This document shows positions 55,801-64,000 of a stretch of 64,000 bases of DNA, piece after piece. The stretch is taken from the NCBI RefSeq assembly GCF_028640845.1, contig NC_080539.1, forward strand, positions 303,524,016 through 303,588,015. Reading direction: 5' to 3'. The stretch comes from Ahaetulla prasina (taxonomy: Eukaryota > Chordata > Lepidosauria > Squamata > Colubridae). The notes under the pieces are model-generated. The model saw only the letters and a program-made list of their open reading frames with translations. It did no database searches and had not been told where the DNA came from. Within the stretch, counting starts at the first letter, position 1; each line of letters starts with the position of its first letter. The position numbers and the translations under genes are program-made.

Positions 55801-57710
55801 TGTTTATTTGCTGATGTGATTTCTTCTTTCATTATCATTTTATTGTATTTCTAGGCAATAAATCTCCTTCCAGCCAATACTCAAATTAGCGAGATCCGAA
55901 TATTCTTGGAAAAAGTCCTTGAAGAAAATGCCCAAAAGAAGCGATTCAATCAGATACTTAAAAAGCTTCTCCATGCTGAATTCTTGCGAGTATGTTTCAG
56001 ATTTTTTTTCCTTATCAATGATTATCAGAAAGAAAGCTAAAACATGGAACAGTATAACATGAATGTTATTCCAGAGATCCCCGTATCCCCATATAAAGGG
56101 CTATATCTGTTTTTTTTCCCTCAAATGCTTTTGCAGGAATTATTCTTTTCTAACCTTATTCTTATTTTCCGAAAGGTGCAGGAAGAACGGATTTTACATC
56201 AGCAGGTGAAGTGTATAATCACAGAAGAAAAAGTTTGTGGTGTGTGTAAAAAGAAGATTGGAAATAGGTATGTAACATTACTATTAGGAAACTAGAAGAA
56301 ATTGCTGCCCAATCTGTTTTTGCAGATTGTTGAGTTCTGACAGTATAGTCTTTCCTTAGTTACTTTTATGGAAATGTCCGTAGAGAGATTGGCTTCCTTT
56401 TATATAGTTTCATAACTGATCTGGTAAAATGGCAGTTTTTCTCACTTGGCAGCAGTACAGGATATAAGCCTTTTAAATTTGGTCATATATGAAAGATGTC
56501 ATTCAAGTGAAGGACTTAATGACTTTAGATTTTATATCCTTTTAAATGATGTCAAGATCCTTTAATTTTGAAATAAGTTTTTTTAAATGATTCTTTTCAA
56601 GGTCTTATGCTTGCAAATCTCTGTTTCTTATTTTATATTAGAAATGTGCTTCAAATATGTTCAGATTTACAACTGAGTCATAAATGATTACTTTGTTAAA
56701 ATGTTCTTGAATGAACCAGTTCTTTAATAAGCAGTACAGCTAGTTTACATTCTTCGTTTAGTCCCATATTTTGTTCTGAAGCTCTATGGTAAAAACTAAA
56801 GGCTCCTTCAGGTCAATCTCAGCTTCTGGTAACTCCTGACATGTTCAGTTATAAATTTTGTGGCAACATTACAGAGCTGGTTTGCTGTTGCTTTCTAGGG
56901 TGTTTTTTCAACTTCCTAGTCAAGTCTGTAGCTCAGGATTCCCCGGTGGCCTTTCATCAAAATGTTAACAAAGCACAATCTTGATTAGCTTTGGAGCCCA
57001 GACAGGATCAGCCAGATGCTGCAACCTGTTTAGACCATTATTATATAACTTAGCATTTTTACTTTCAAAAAGGGTGCTAGTTTCACCATATATTCTTTAT
57101 TATTGAGCTGTTTAAACATGGTAGGATTTTGCCTTCCTTCTGTGTCTTCTAGACTGCACTTTTCATCTTGTGTTCAGTTTTTTAATCTGGTTGTTCAGTG
57201 AAAAATTATTCTTATGTCCTTCCATATTATCTTATAGAGTCCTGCTTCACAACATTATAGCTTCCCACATTTATAGCTTTATAAAGTTGGCAGTATTTGT
57301 CTGGGATCCAAACTTTCTTCCAAATAGCTTTGTAATTAAAAAAGTAAAGTTGTTATTTGCAACAACAGAAGAAAGCACTATTGTACATAAAGTACATAGT
57401 ACTTTACACAAACACAAAGGGACAAAGACACTGGAGTAAGGCATTAAAAATTTCAACAAAAAGAGATATTATTGCAAATATACCTTTGGAAAGAATTGAT
57501 TTATGTAAGAGGTATCTGTCGCATATGTGTAAAAATGGCAGGACAAACTAGTGCTGTTTTATAAGGAGCACCAGAAATAATTAGTATAAAATTCTATATT
57601 TAAACTGATACACTGTTTTCTTTTCTGCTTATAGTGCCTTTGCCCGGTTTCCTAATGCAGTTGTTGTGCATTATTTCTGCTCCAAAGATGTTGGTTCAAT
57701 GGATACCTGA
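34818..57710 (+). CDS. VPS39: VPS39, HOPS complex subunit (25 coding exons, 875 codons)
   Basis: Gene-level entry. Coding exons: 34818-34890, 35832-35897, 36957-37021, 37878-37920, 38387-38481, 39080-39178, 40371-40463, 40818-41001, 42847-42967, 43117-43237, 44540-44669, 46750-46892, 47663-47806, 48611-48752, 49201-49287, 50158-50231, 51295-51393, 51640-51757, 52049-52177, 52927-53029, 53742-53787, 55358-55507, 55855-55989, 56176-56267, 57635-57710. All phases agree and total 875 codons plus stop, the length of the shorter human isoform. Residues ~15-295 form the CNH (citron homology) beta-propeller. The middle is alpha-solenoid with Vps39 domain 1 (~450-550) and clathrin-type repeats (~570-750). 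The C-terminus has a zinc-finger-like pattern C841-x2-C844 and H863-x2-C866. Family role: VPS39/VAM6 is the Rab7-binding end subunit of HOPS and promotes tethering and fusion of late endosomes, autophagosomes and lysosomes. Start ATG 34818 (GCCGTCATGC) opens MHDAFEPV, as in other vertebrates. Confidence 0.98.
35832..35897 (+). CDS. VPS39: VPS39 exon 2
   Basis: Acceptor TTTGTAG, donor GTAAGT. Encodes EEWLLVGTKQGHLLLYRIRK then ET; first CNH blade. Confidence 0.95.
36957..37021 (+). CDS. VPS39: VPS39 exon 3
   Basis: Acceptor TTGATAG, donor GTAGGT. Encodes GCNRFEVTLEKSNKNFSKKI then QQ. The 11-residue insert of the long human isoform before SGSCNRFEV is absent from exons 2 and 3. Confidence 0.95.
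37318..37711. mobile_element. Inverted-repeat DNA element, copy 4, TA-flanked
   Basis: Starts CATAGTCCTCAACTTAAGAC and ends AATCAAGGACTATCTT; TA on both sides. Lies in VPS39 intron 3. Shares GTTAAGTGAAT and CCCCATTGACTTTGCTTGTC with the other copies. Confidence 0.75.
37878..37920 (+). CDS. VPS39: VPS39 exon 4
   Basis: Acceptor TTAATAG, donor GTAAGT. Encodes IHVVSQFKILVSLL plus one base. Confidence 0.93.
38387..38481 (+). CDS. VPS39: VPS39 exon 5
   Basis: Acceptor CCAAACAG, donor GTATGT. Encodes ENNIYVHDLLTFQQITTVSK then AKGATLFTCDLK. Confidence 0.95.
39080..39178 (+). CDS. VPS39: VPS39 exon 6
   Basis: Acceptor TTTTTACAG, donor GTGCAG. Encodes HSDTGEEVLRMCVAVRKKLQ then LFYWKDRKFHELQ. Confidence 0.95.
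40371..40463 (+). CDS. VPS39: VPS39 exon 7
   Basis: Acceptor GCTCTGCAG, donor GTATAA. Encodes GDFSVPDVPKSMAWCKDSIC then VGFKRDYYLIK. Too short for an open frame of its own. Confidence 0.95.
40818..41001 (+). CDS. VPS39: VPS39 exon 8
   Basis: Acceptor TTCATAG, donor GTAAGA. Runs from VDGKGSIKELFPTGKQLEPL to NWTDIPIAM; end part of the CNH propeller. Confidence 0.96.
41002..42400 (+). other. VPS39 intron 8, first part
   Basis: AT-rich intron sequence; no classifiable repeat, exon or RNA gene seen. Confidence 0.5.
42412..42604 (+). mobile_element. Reptile SINE/LINE 3' end with ATTCT microsatellite
   Basis: CACAGGGTTGTTGTAGG then CCTTGTGTGTCCAATCACAC and TTGGCCAATAAAAATTC, followed by ATTCT-type units. 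This tail-plus-microsatellite arrangement is known from snake CR1-like elements. Confidence 0.6.
42847..42967 (+). CDS. VPS39: VPS39 exon 9
   Basis: Acceptor TAATAG, donor GTAGGA. Encodes EHQTPYVVAVLPRYVEIRTF then EPRLLVQSIELQKPRFITSG. Confidence 0.95.
43117..43237 (+). CDS. VPS39: VPS39 exon 10
   Basis: Acceptor TATTTTAG, donor GTAAGT. Encodes PNIVYVASNHFVWRLIPVSI then ATQIQQLLQDKQFELALQLA, the end of CNH and start of the solenoid. Confidence 0.95.
43238..44539 (+). other. VPS39 intron 10
   Basis: AT-rich intron; no element recognised. Confidence 0.5.
44540..44669 (+). CDS. VPS39: VPS39 exon 11
   Basis: Acceptor CTTGTTAG, donor GTAGAT. Encodes DMKDDSDNEKQQQIHHIKNL then YAFNLFCQKRFDESMQVFAK and LGT. 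Confidence 0.95.
45618..46035 (-). mobile_element. Retroposon 3' tail plus Sauria-SINE-like segment, interrupted by a hAT element
   Basis: CATTTATATCCCGCCCTTCT with CCGAAGACTCAGGGCGGCTT at 45627-45666, then after the hAT insert CAATAGTCTCATTC and CAACAATCTGGGTCCTCATT plus GGAAGGCTGAGTCAACC. The two sides join cleanly once the 156 bp insert and one 8 bp duplicate are removed. Confidence 0.75.
45681..45836. mobile_element. Palindromic hAT-like element (156 bp) with exact 8 bp target duplication
   Basis: CAGGGGTGTCCAAACTTGGC at the left and its exact complement at the right; about 70 bases per arm pair almost perfectly around a short loop. GTATAAGG at 45673-45680 and 45837-45844. Confidence 0.92.
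46750..46892 (+). CDS. VPS39: VPS39 exon 12
   Basis: Acceptor TTCTTTCAG, donor GTAAGC. Encodes DPTHVIGLYPELLPGDYKKQ to HLALIDYLTH. The last residue is His where mammals have Gln. Confidence 0.95.
47134..47423. mobile_element. hAT-like element with damaged right end (~290 bp)
   Basis: Left end CAGGGGTGTCAAACTGAAGG in a GC-rich body; near the right end TGATGTGGCCCTCAATGAAA and TCGA remain but the final GTTTGACACCCCTG is lost. Flanks CTCTATAT and CCCTATAT match at 7 of 8. Open frames in it do not resemble a transposase. Confidence 0.65.
47663..47806 (+). CDS. VPS39: VPS39 exon 13
   Basis: Acceptor CTTCACAG, donor GTGAGT. Encodes KRSQLVKKLYDSDHQSTTSP then LMEGTPTIKSKKKLIQIIDT and TLLKCFLH. Confidence 0.96.
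48245..48485 (-). mobile_element. Possible L1-type 3' UTR/poly(A) remnant
   Basis: A-rich sequence following TTTTATTAAAAATTAAAAC, with runs such as AAAAATAAAAAAGATGCAAA, resembles a reversed squamate L1 3' end. No coding motif; weak assignment. Confidence 0.3.
48611..48752 (+). CDS. VPS39: VPS39 exon 14
   Basis: Acceptor TTGTTACAG, donor GTAAGT. Encodes TNVALVAPLLRLENNHCHIE then ESEHVLKKAHKYSELIILYE and KKGLHEK. Confidence 0.97.
49201..49287 (+). CDS. VPS39: VPS39 exon 15
   Basis: Acceptor TTGCTGAAG (weak pyrimidine tract but frame-correct), donor GTGAGT. Encodes ALQVLVDQSKKANSPLKGHE then RTVQYLQHL. Confidence 0.94.
50003..50060 (+). repeat. Polypyrimidine tract (CCCT/CTTT)n
   Basis: CTCCCTCCCTCTTTCTCTCT and similar runs for ~55 bases in VPS39 intron 15, ~100 bases before exon 16. 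Simple repeat. Confidence 0.85.
50158..50231 (+). CDS. VPS39: VPS39 exon 16
   Basis: Acceptor ACTGTAG, donor GTAAGT. Encodes GTENLNLIFSYSVWVLRDFP then EDGLK. Confidence 0.95.
51025..51200. mobile_element. Old reptile SINE/CR1-like fragment
   Basis: CTCAAGGTGGCTTAAATAAC, GAGTTGAAAGATAGTGACC and CCCAGAGTCACCCAATGAAC recall an ancient reptile retroposon. Diverged; family not certain. Confidence 0.4.
51295..51393 (+). CDS. VPS39: VPS39 exon 17
   Basis: Acceptor TTTGGCAG, donor GTAAGA. Encodes IFTEDLPEVESLPRKRILNF then LLENFKNLTIPYL. Confidence 0.95.
51640..51757 (+). CDS. VPS39: VPS39 exon 18
   Basis: Acceptor TATTTCCAG, donor GTATTT. Encodes EHVIDIWNESGSEFHNCLIQ then LYCEKVQGLMKEYLTSFPP. Confidence 0.96.
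52049..52177 (+). CDS. VPS39: VPS39 exon 19
   Basis: Acceptor CCTGACAG, donor GTAAGA. Encodes DETPVPAGEEEGELGEYRKK then LLSFLESSNYYNAEQLISDF and PFD. An open frame starting at 52049 is a shadow in another frame. Confidence 0.95.
52535..52602 (+). mobile_element. LINE 3' tail (CR1/L2-type hairpin)
   Basis: AGCCACCCAGAGTTAGATTT then GAGATGGGCAGCCATATGAA and an AAATAAATAAG end; a decayed hairpin tail in plus orientation. Confidence 0.6.
52927..53029 (+). CDS. VPS39: VPS39 exon 20
   Basis: Acceptor TGTCCTCAG, donor GTAGGA. Encodes GLLEERALLLGRMGNHEQAL then FIYVHILKDTKIAE. Confidence 0.95.
53742..53787 (+). CDS. VPS39: VPS39 exon 21 (46 bp micro-exon)
   Basis: Acceptor TTGTTTTCAG, donor GTGAGT. 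Encodes NYCHKHYDRNKDGSKD, matching the mammalian EYCHKHYDRNKDGNKD. Confidence 0.95.
54022..54466 (+). mobile_element. BovB (RTE) LINE 3' part, frameshifted
   Basis: Translates to VAMYDCESWTIRKAERQRIE, AFELWCWRRRLRVPWTAG then a stop, and further on [38 protein letters not shown] and the end GTTGTCCATGGAGTCGCGAT with CATGACTTTGCGACTAACAA. At least three internal stops. In VPS39 intron 21. The long minus-strand frames here are antisense shadows. Confidence 0.93.
54568..54671. mobile_element. Palindromic hAT-like element (104 bp) with exact 8 bp target duplication
   Basis: CAGGGGTCTCCAATCTTGGC to CCAAGGTTGGAGACCCCTG. AAATAGAG on both sides (54560-54567 and 54672-54679). The two arms pair over most of the element. 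Confidence 0.92.
55358..55507 (+). CDS. VPS39: VPS39 exon 22
   Basis: Acceptor GTGAAACAG, donor GTAAGG. Encodes VYLSLLRMYLSPPSVHCLGP then IKMELLEPQANLQAALQVLE and LHHSKLDTTK. The upstream extension of this frame is intron. Confidence 0.96.
55855..55989 (+). CDS. VPS39: VPS39 exon 23
   Basis: Acceptor TATTTCTAG, donor GTATGT. Encodes AINLLPANTQISEIRIFLEK to LLHAEFLR. Confidence 0.95.
56176..56267 (+). CDS. VPS39: VPS39 exon 24 (zinc-finger-like, first half)
   Basis: Acceptor TCCGAAAG, donor GTATGT. Encodes VQEERILHQQVKCIITEEKV then CGVCKKKIGN, supplying the C-x2-C pair. Confidence 0.96.
57635..57710 (+). CDS. VPS39: VPS39 exon 25, coding part and stop
   Basis: Acceptor TGCTTATAG. Encodes SAFARFPNAVVVHYFCSKDV then GSMDT and TGA, supplying the H-x2-C pair. 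Confidence 0.96.
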
Positions 57711-60100
57711 AAGCATTGCCACACATTACATGAACTAGGTGGTCACAATGTTCATATGGAAAGAGAAAGAACATTTGATAAGCAGTTTGATTTCTCTAAA
57801 GAATCTTCTGAGGCATGTTGCTTGCAAACAGCTTGAGCCCTCCATTGCTTCACTGGATGATTTCTAATTTGCCCAGCGTGGACTGAACAACAACAAAAAA
57901 ACAGGTTTAAACTATAGTTAGATACACTTAGCGGCAGGTTAACCTCATAGTACTTCAGTTTGAGGAAGAATGCAAACTAAATATGTAATGGCTTGCTATT
58001 ACACTCCAGATTTATAGGAATTCCTATTAAAGGAAAAGTGATGCTGAACATTAATGACAGGAGCAAATAACATTTTGGGTACAAGTCATCATTCAGATCC
58101 AAGGCGAGAAAAAAATCATATATTTTATCAGTGTTGTATTCAAATCTACTTTCATCAGCCATTTGGAGGCAGGTACTACCAAAAAGGCTGTACTTAGATT
58201 TTCTTTCCTTCTAATATTGGAAAAAAGTAGGTACTGATAAGAAAACTTTGTATCTGAAGAGTTTATCAGCAGTAATAGTTCCAAAGGAACTAATCTCATA
58301 CAATATGATCAGAATTGGTACTTTTGGTTTAATTTTTTGAAAATACAAATGGGCTTACTATTTGCACTGTATTTTGTCACTAACATTATGAGTGTAATAA
58401 AAATGGCAACAGTTTTTGAAGGAAAACTAGCACTTGCACTTTTACAGAAAAGAGAAAAAAGTGATCTTTTGAGATTTTAAAGAGGGCAGGTTTTCATATT
58501 GCTGGAACATCTGATCTCTGTTTAAAAACAACATTGTAGTGAAATATTTAAGCCTTTTGTGCACTTCCCCCTTCAGGTAAAAGCAGATGCTTATTTAATG
58601 TCAGTATTTTGAGTTTCTTATACCTGTTCAGATTGGTGCTCTTTGGTTGCTTGATGTACCTAAATCACGTTTTTATGTTGGAAGTAACTGCTTACTGTTA
58701 CATACTGGAATTTAAATCTTTGTTGGGAAGGGGATAAGGTTGTGAGTATTCACATAAAGATAAACCCAGGAGCTAAATGTGGAATTACTTCAACTTAGTT
58801 CGGTTTTGTTTTACTTTATTGTATTTTGTAAATTTAATAATGCAATTGAGGCACATGATCCATTTACTGAGCTGGCCTAAAATGTAAGGATGGCCCAAGA
58901 AAAGTTGGTTAAGATTTTCTTTTTATAATGTTTGAATTTCAGTTATAATATATGCTTGTTACGGTTAGAAATGAACAAGGAGAAATTTAGAACATAATAC
59001 ACTGCAAAAACAGCTTGGTATTTTGTAATATTTGTTTTCCTGATAACCTTTATTCTATTTCCAATAGAATCTATTGCAGAGAGCATATCTCTTTCCGATT
59101 ATGTGCAGTTAATTCTATATTACTGCAGGTTTTAGGATTCATTCATTTGTAAAATTAAGTACCATTTTCAATGTGTGTGTGTGTATAGAACAAAATAATT
59201 CTCTTCTTCACATAGAAGAAATACAGAGCTATTGGATTTTGCGCATTTATACTCAAAAACCTTTATAAAATAGGGCAGATAACTTTCGGAGATTAACAGA
59301 CAAAGGACAATTATTGCAAAACAAATTACGAGCTTTGCTGACCATTCTGACACACTAAATGTGTTTGCTGCCAAGAAAATAATGAGCCACTGAGGCTTCT
59401 GGTAAGTATTTTGCTTTTCCTTCACAGCAAAGTTTTTATGTGCCTTGGTTCAGCTTCCTGTATCCTTGGAGGAGATGTTGCTTGTGTTTTTATTGCCTGC
59501 TGGTAGCCTTGTATAAGAATATGGGACTCACCAATTGTACAGCGGGCTCCTTTAAAGCAATAAAGTATAACATTTTGAGAAATTGGTACTGCTATCTGTT
59601 TTTCCCTGTATTTTCTCTTAGAAATCAGTGGTGTGTGTTTAAGTACTGTCCAAGAGTTTAGTGTGAAATAAGTATTGTGCTGATAGTGAAAACTTCTGTT
59701 CAGGAATATCTCTCTTAAACTGCTGTACAAGTTTATGAAGTTCAGTTTAACTTATAAAGTCTTGTTCAGTTTGATCTCAACTCCTGATGGCGTTATTTAA
59801 ATGTCTGGCCTTTTGTTCTCCACAGGAATACAGAAGTGGTTTGCAGCTTGTCAGTTGGTTTTCACCTGCTTAGTCTAATTTATAGCCCTGTAATCTATGG
59901 CAAACTGAATATTGTTATATGGATAGACACACATAAAAGCTCTCCTTTCCAATTATTAACCAGACCTGATTCTGAACCCAGATAAGGGTAGCTGTTTAGT
60001 TTGTATTATCTATATTTTTAAGCATGGTTTTATTATCTTTTTTAAAAGATGCTGTTGATGTTGAAAATAAATCCTTAAAGAAACATTCCCTTTACATTTT
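57711..60100 (+). other. VPS39: VPS39 3' untranslated region and downstream flank (inferred)
   Basis: No coding seen after the stop. Canonical AATAAA signals occur at 58396-58401, 59559-59564 (followed by a T-rich stretch) and 60066-60071. The 3' end cannot be chosen without transcript data. Confidence 0.5.
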
Positions 60101-60765
60101 TAAACCAGTTGTATTATAAGATAGAAGAGAGGGAGAAAGTAGCATTCTAGGCAGCCTATTGATCTAGTGAATCTGGTAATTCAGGGTGAAATGAGCGGAG
60201 TTCTTTAGGAAAAATACTATGATTTCTGTTTTCATATTCAGAGCATTTAATGTGCATAAATATAGTAGATATGTCATTTCTCACCGTATATCTGACCTTG
60301 TGTTCTATATACAATATTTTTAAAAATGAAGATCAGGCTCTGTTTTTAGAGGCTGAGCATATATTAAAAGTAAAATCAATGAGCTATTGTGAAACTGCCA
60401 GGAAATACAAATCGGACCCAGCCTATTCATACCCTGTAATGAAGTGAGCAAGTGGGAGCTTTTCTTCACTTGAAAAATCTCGTTTTATTAATCATTTTGG
60501 TTCAGGATCAGTTTATTTTCTTTCAGTGTTGCTTTTTTCTCCTTTGGAATATGAGAAGCATCTCAGTTTCTATTTACAAATGTATTTTTTTAAAAACCCA
60601 GCTGATTTATGTGTCCCAATCACTTCCCTAAGCTGATAAAGAGAGTTAATCTTCAGATTGTGATGATTCATTTAGTAACCATTTGAAGTTATGATTGCAT
60701 TGAAATAGGTGACTTAAGACTAGTCCTCTTCAATGGGAATGCATGTGGGCAAAGGATTTAAAATT
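60101..60765. other. Downstream intergenic sequence
   Basis: AT-rich; no recognised feature. Confidence 0.5.
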
Positions 60766-60769
60766 TTAC

Positions 60770-61085
60770 ATTAATTAATTAATTAATTAATTTATTATTT
60801 AGACTTTTATACCGCCCTTCTCCCGAAGGACTCAGGGCGGTGTACAGCCAAATTAAAAATATACAATCTACAATATTAAAACAACAAATTAAAATAACAT
60901 ATTATATAACGGCCGAAAAATTTAAAGGTTTAAATGTAAAACCGTCCAGTTGACCCCAATAAAACACAGTACCCCAATTTAAAATTATTAAAATTCAGAT
61001 TTCAGAGTTTAAAAATTAAAAGTTAAAAATTAAGCCAGTCCCGCTTGGATGAACAAATACGTTTTCAATTCACGGTGAAATTATA
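60770..61085 (-). mobile_element. CR1/L2-group LINE 3' end
   Basis: (TTAA)n run, then TATACCGCCCTTCTCCCGAA and GGACTCAGGGCGGTGTACAG in minus orientation, then 3' UTR and the last coding residues. Same subfamily as 26391-26690. Confidence 0.87.
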
Positions 61086-61129
61086 ACTTAAAAGAATAAA
61101 ATGATTAACCATTGGTAGGTAACACCTGA

Positions 61130-61920
61130 TAAATTGTCAAAGATGTATGCTAGAAATGTAAAAGGAATTTTCTACCATCTTTGGTGAACTTGTGACAAAG
61201 CAAAGATATACTGGAGAAAGATTCATATTTTAATACAGAAGATTTTTGAAATGAATAAAGAAATAAAAGCAGAGGCTTTTCTTCTAGACTTAATGGATAA
61301 AGAACTTGAAAAAAAAAATGGAAATTAGTTGTTACACATGTGGATAGCAATAAGAATACTTTATGTTTATAGTAATGTAATCAACCTCGAGGTACCTTAT
61401 ATCATGCTTGGTGGCTATGTCCTGAAGCGAAAAAATACTGGACTATGATACAAGGATGGCTCCAAGATATAATAAAATGTCAAATCGAACTAAATCCTGA
61501 AAGTATTCCTAGGAATACTTAAAACAAAATATGATAGAAAAATAAGGTATCTGATTTTATGCATATTAACAGCGGCAAGAATTACATTCGCACAATATTG
61601 GAAGGAACGCAATATATCATCAGAAGGATTGATTATTCAGAAGATATATGATTGTGCCGAAATGGATAAACTTACTCTAGAACTAAAAGAAAAAGACGAT
61701 TCAGAATTTTATGCAGTTTGGGAAAAATGGTATACTTGGACAGATAATAGAAATAAAAATTGGAAATATATCTAAGGCTATTAAGCATTAGATATTGAAT
61801 GTATATAATGTATATATCGTATGGAATGTTGATCTGAAGCATATAAAAATGACACAGTCTGCTGATTATGTACTAGAGTTATGTAAAGAAAAAAATGTAA
61901 TAAAAATTATTTAAAAAGAA
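61130..61920 (+). mobile_element. L1 LINE ORF2 C-terminal remnant
   Basis: Broken frames read GTLYHAWWLCPEAKKYWTMI, QGWLQDIIKCQIELNPESIP, LTAARITFAQYWKERN, and EFYAVWEKWYTWTDNRNKNW, the typical end of a vertebrate L1 ORF2 (cysteine-containing C-terminus). An A-rich 3' end follows (AAAAATGTAATAAAAATT). Frameshifts and stops; inactive. Confidence 0.8.
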
Positions 61921-63760
61921 GAAGAATGTTTTACGTTTAAAAATGGAAAGGTACATTAATTTCCATAGTGGAAAAGTGGTTGGAAAAACTGCTGGAACTA
62001 GTAAAGATGACCAAATCAACATTTTTAATCAAAGAAAAGAATAAATGTAACTTTTGTTTCTATCTGGAAACAGCTTCTGAATTTTGTGCTTGCGATAGAA
62101 AAAAAATGAAACTTTGGGATTTACTGATTAGACAAGGTTTTCTTGTTATAGCAATGGCTAGTATAGACTGAATATGCAAAGTAAAAAGTTGAAGCTAAGA
62201 TGTTGTTATGACCATTCTGCTGTGGTGAAGAGTTGGAAGATAATGCTTTCTTCCTCCCAGCAGCTTACATTTCTTTCTTTCCCCTTTTCTCACTATTTTC
62301 ATTTTCATTTGTATTTGATACTGAGATACATTTAATAAAATATTTTTTAAAAGACCAGTCTTCCCATTTATGACCATCACAGCATATCCAAAGTAGACAC
62401 ACTGTAATTGTTATGTGACAGTAACATCTGTTAGTGGGTCAGCTGTTCCAATTTTTTTCTGTCTAGTGGAGAAATAGATGCTTTAGAAAGTAGTGCAATA
62501 AATAGCTTCCGAAAAAACAACTTCTTTGCAATTAATGCTCTTGCTGAAACTATCTCCCAATAAAGACTAACTACTGAGTGGCTATATTTATACCAAAAAT
62601 AACATAGTGGCTTCAGAAGCCATAGGCACCAGTCAAAAGTATCAAAACATTTTTTTTCTTTGATTTCCTTGGTATGCTTATAAATGACCTTATTTCTCTC
62701 AATCTAACAGCTAGTTGAAAACTGAAGTATGCTGTGTGTTATATAGTAATATATTTTTGTGGTTTACGAAAACAATATGATCACACAACACACTATTAAG
62801 ATTCATACATCATTGTGCCAGGGTTTTGCTGTTGTTATTTAACTCTGATTACCTTGTGTGAACTCAGCCATTGTGGTTTAAATAATGCTTTATAATTTAC
62901 TGAATTATGGTAACCAGCCAATTGTATTTTGTTCAGTAAACTAGTTAGCAAATTACGATTTAATGTGGTATGCAAATCTAGTCACTGTTGACTTACCTGA
63001 TTTCTAAAATTAATTGTACCTGTTAAATATACCTGTGAAATATATAGTTCTACAAGTATCTAGTGAGTTATAAGCAACATTTAATTATTTAAATGTAATT
63101 TATAATTATTGAGGTAGTGATTGCTTAAGGCAAATGTTAATTTTAAGCATAACACAAGTAGGCCAATATAAGTTAACTTGTTGAATATATTGAATAATTA
63201 TTCAAAACATATTGAAACATTGAATAATTTATTATTCAATATATTAGTTAAAATTTTCTTCTTCAGGATGTATTGACTAACTTTGAGGGTCCAACTTGTA
63301 ATGCATTTGTTATAACTTCAAACTTTATCTAATGTTTAGCAATGCCATCTCTGAACTTCTCCAATGATGTCATTGCTCTGTATAAGATGGGGATTCATCA
63401 TATTGCACTGACATGGTGCAAGTATTAACATGCACTTCTGTTCCTTTATCACATGGGAAATTCTTGAGTGAGGTAACAGTATTGCCCTTTGTATTACTTT
63501 GTCTTTGAATTACCATACTTTGCATAGATTTTAGTTCTGAAATTATATGACAACCTCAATGGGACAAATATTTTTACGGGACAAATGTAATGTCATTACT
63601 TGATTTAACGAGGTGGCAAAGAATAAAAGTCAGGATTCAAAACAAATACATTGAACTGTTTATAAGGAAAGTAGAGAACAGCTTCTCTACAAAAACAGTA
63701 CAGTCTCTGTAGCTTTATCAACTTCTCCATTGCATTTGTGAGGAAAAGATTCACTCTTCA
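61921..63760. other. Downstream intergenic sequence
   Basis: AT-rich. No gene, RNA or confidently classified repeat seen. Confidence 0.5.
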
Positions 63761-63765
63761 AATTA

Positions 63766-64000
63766 TCATATGGCAAATCTAGACAGCGTACTAAAACGCA
63801 GAGACACCACCCTGCCAACCAAAGTGCGTATAGTCAAAGCTATGGTTTTCCCAGTTGCAATGTATGGCTGTGAAGGTTGGACCATAAGAAAGGCTGAACG
63901 CCAAAGAATTGAGGCCTTTGAACTCTGGTGCTGGAGAAGACTCCTGCGAGTCCCTTGGACTGCAAGGCAAACAAACAAGTCAGTTCTAGAGGAGATCAAC
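63766..64000 (+). mobile_element. BovB (RTE) LINE, cut by the window end
   Basis: Plus-strand frame without stops: NLDSVLKRRDTTLPTKVRIV, KAMVFPVAMYGCEGWTIRKA, ERQRIEAFELWCWRRLLRVP, WTARQTNKSVLEEIN. This is the BovB reverse-transcriptase C-terminal region. It is closer to intact than the 54 kb copy (WTARQ here, stop there). Its 3' end lies outside the window. Confidence 0.93.

Noticed and set aside
62820..63000. AT-rich stretch with repeated AAATTACGATT/GTGGTTTAA-like words as a possible repeat
   Set aside because: No clear unit, ends or match to a known family could be supported.

Overview
The window is nuclear DNA of a squamate reptile, most likely a snake. The evidence is the mobile-element mix: BovB (RTE) LINE pieces, CR1/L2-group LINE 3' ends with the GCCCTGAGTCCTTCGGGAGAAGGGCGG-type hairpin tail, Sauria-type and other tRNA-derived SINEs, short hAT-like elements, and an ATTCT-type microsatellite attached to a LINE-like 3' end as is known from snakes. 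Genes have many short GT-AG exons in AT-rich introns and CpG-rich first exons. No prokaryotic-style genes, RNA genes or CRISPR arrays were seen.

Two complete protein-coding genes lie head-to-tail on the plus strand. TMEM87A (exon 1 at 169-330, stop at 30828-30830) encodes a predicted Golgi membrane protein with an N-terminal luminal GOLD-type domain and seven transmembrane helices. Its 20-exon reading frame joins without a break into 577 codons plus stop. VPS39 (start 34818, stop 57708-57710) has 25 coding exons that join into exactly 875 codons plus stop. It encodes the HOPS-complex subunit with an N-terminal CNH (beta-propeller) domain, clathrin-heavy-chain-type repeats and a C-terminal zinc-finger-like domain. 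The same gene neighbourhood and order are known from mammals.

The most interesting region is 14.5-24.3 kb, in the middle of TMEM87A. Two alternative exons (15381-15452 and 19157-19225) each encode a fifth-transmembrane-helix segment of 24 or 23 residues. Each has an ordinary U2-type acceptor but ends at a perfect U12-type donor, ATATCCTT. The next exon (24141) starts right after a matching AC acceptor with a U12-like branch site. This is a U12 AT-AC intron whose two donors sit on what look like mutually exclusive exons: the mixed splice types would forbid joining one alternative exon to the other. The 3' part of this intron (20.1-24.2 kb) has been rebuilt by several very recent tandem duplications through short homologies. 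One of them copied the U12 branch site, the AC acceptor and the first ~35 bases of the exon, leaving a decoy acceptor 2.4 kb upstream of the real one.

The remaining sequence is introns, 3' untranslated regions and intergenic DNA with mobile-element relics. These include a degenerate plus-strand CR1/L2 LINE (3.3-5.6 kb), a minus-strand one with an internal ~500 bp tandem duplication (16.1-17.8 kb), four TA-flanked inverted-repeat elements, six hAT-like elements with 8 bp target duplications (several exact), an L1 ORF2 remnant (61.1-61.9 kb), and a BovB copy that runs off the right end of the window.
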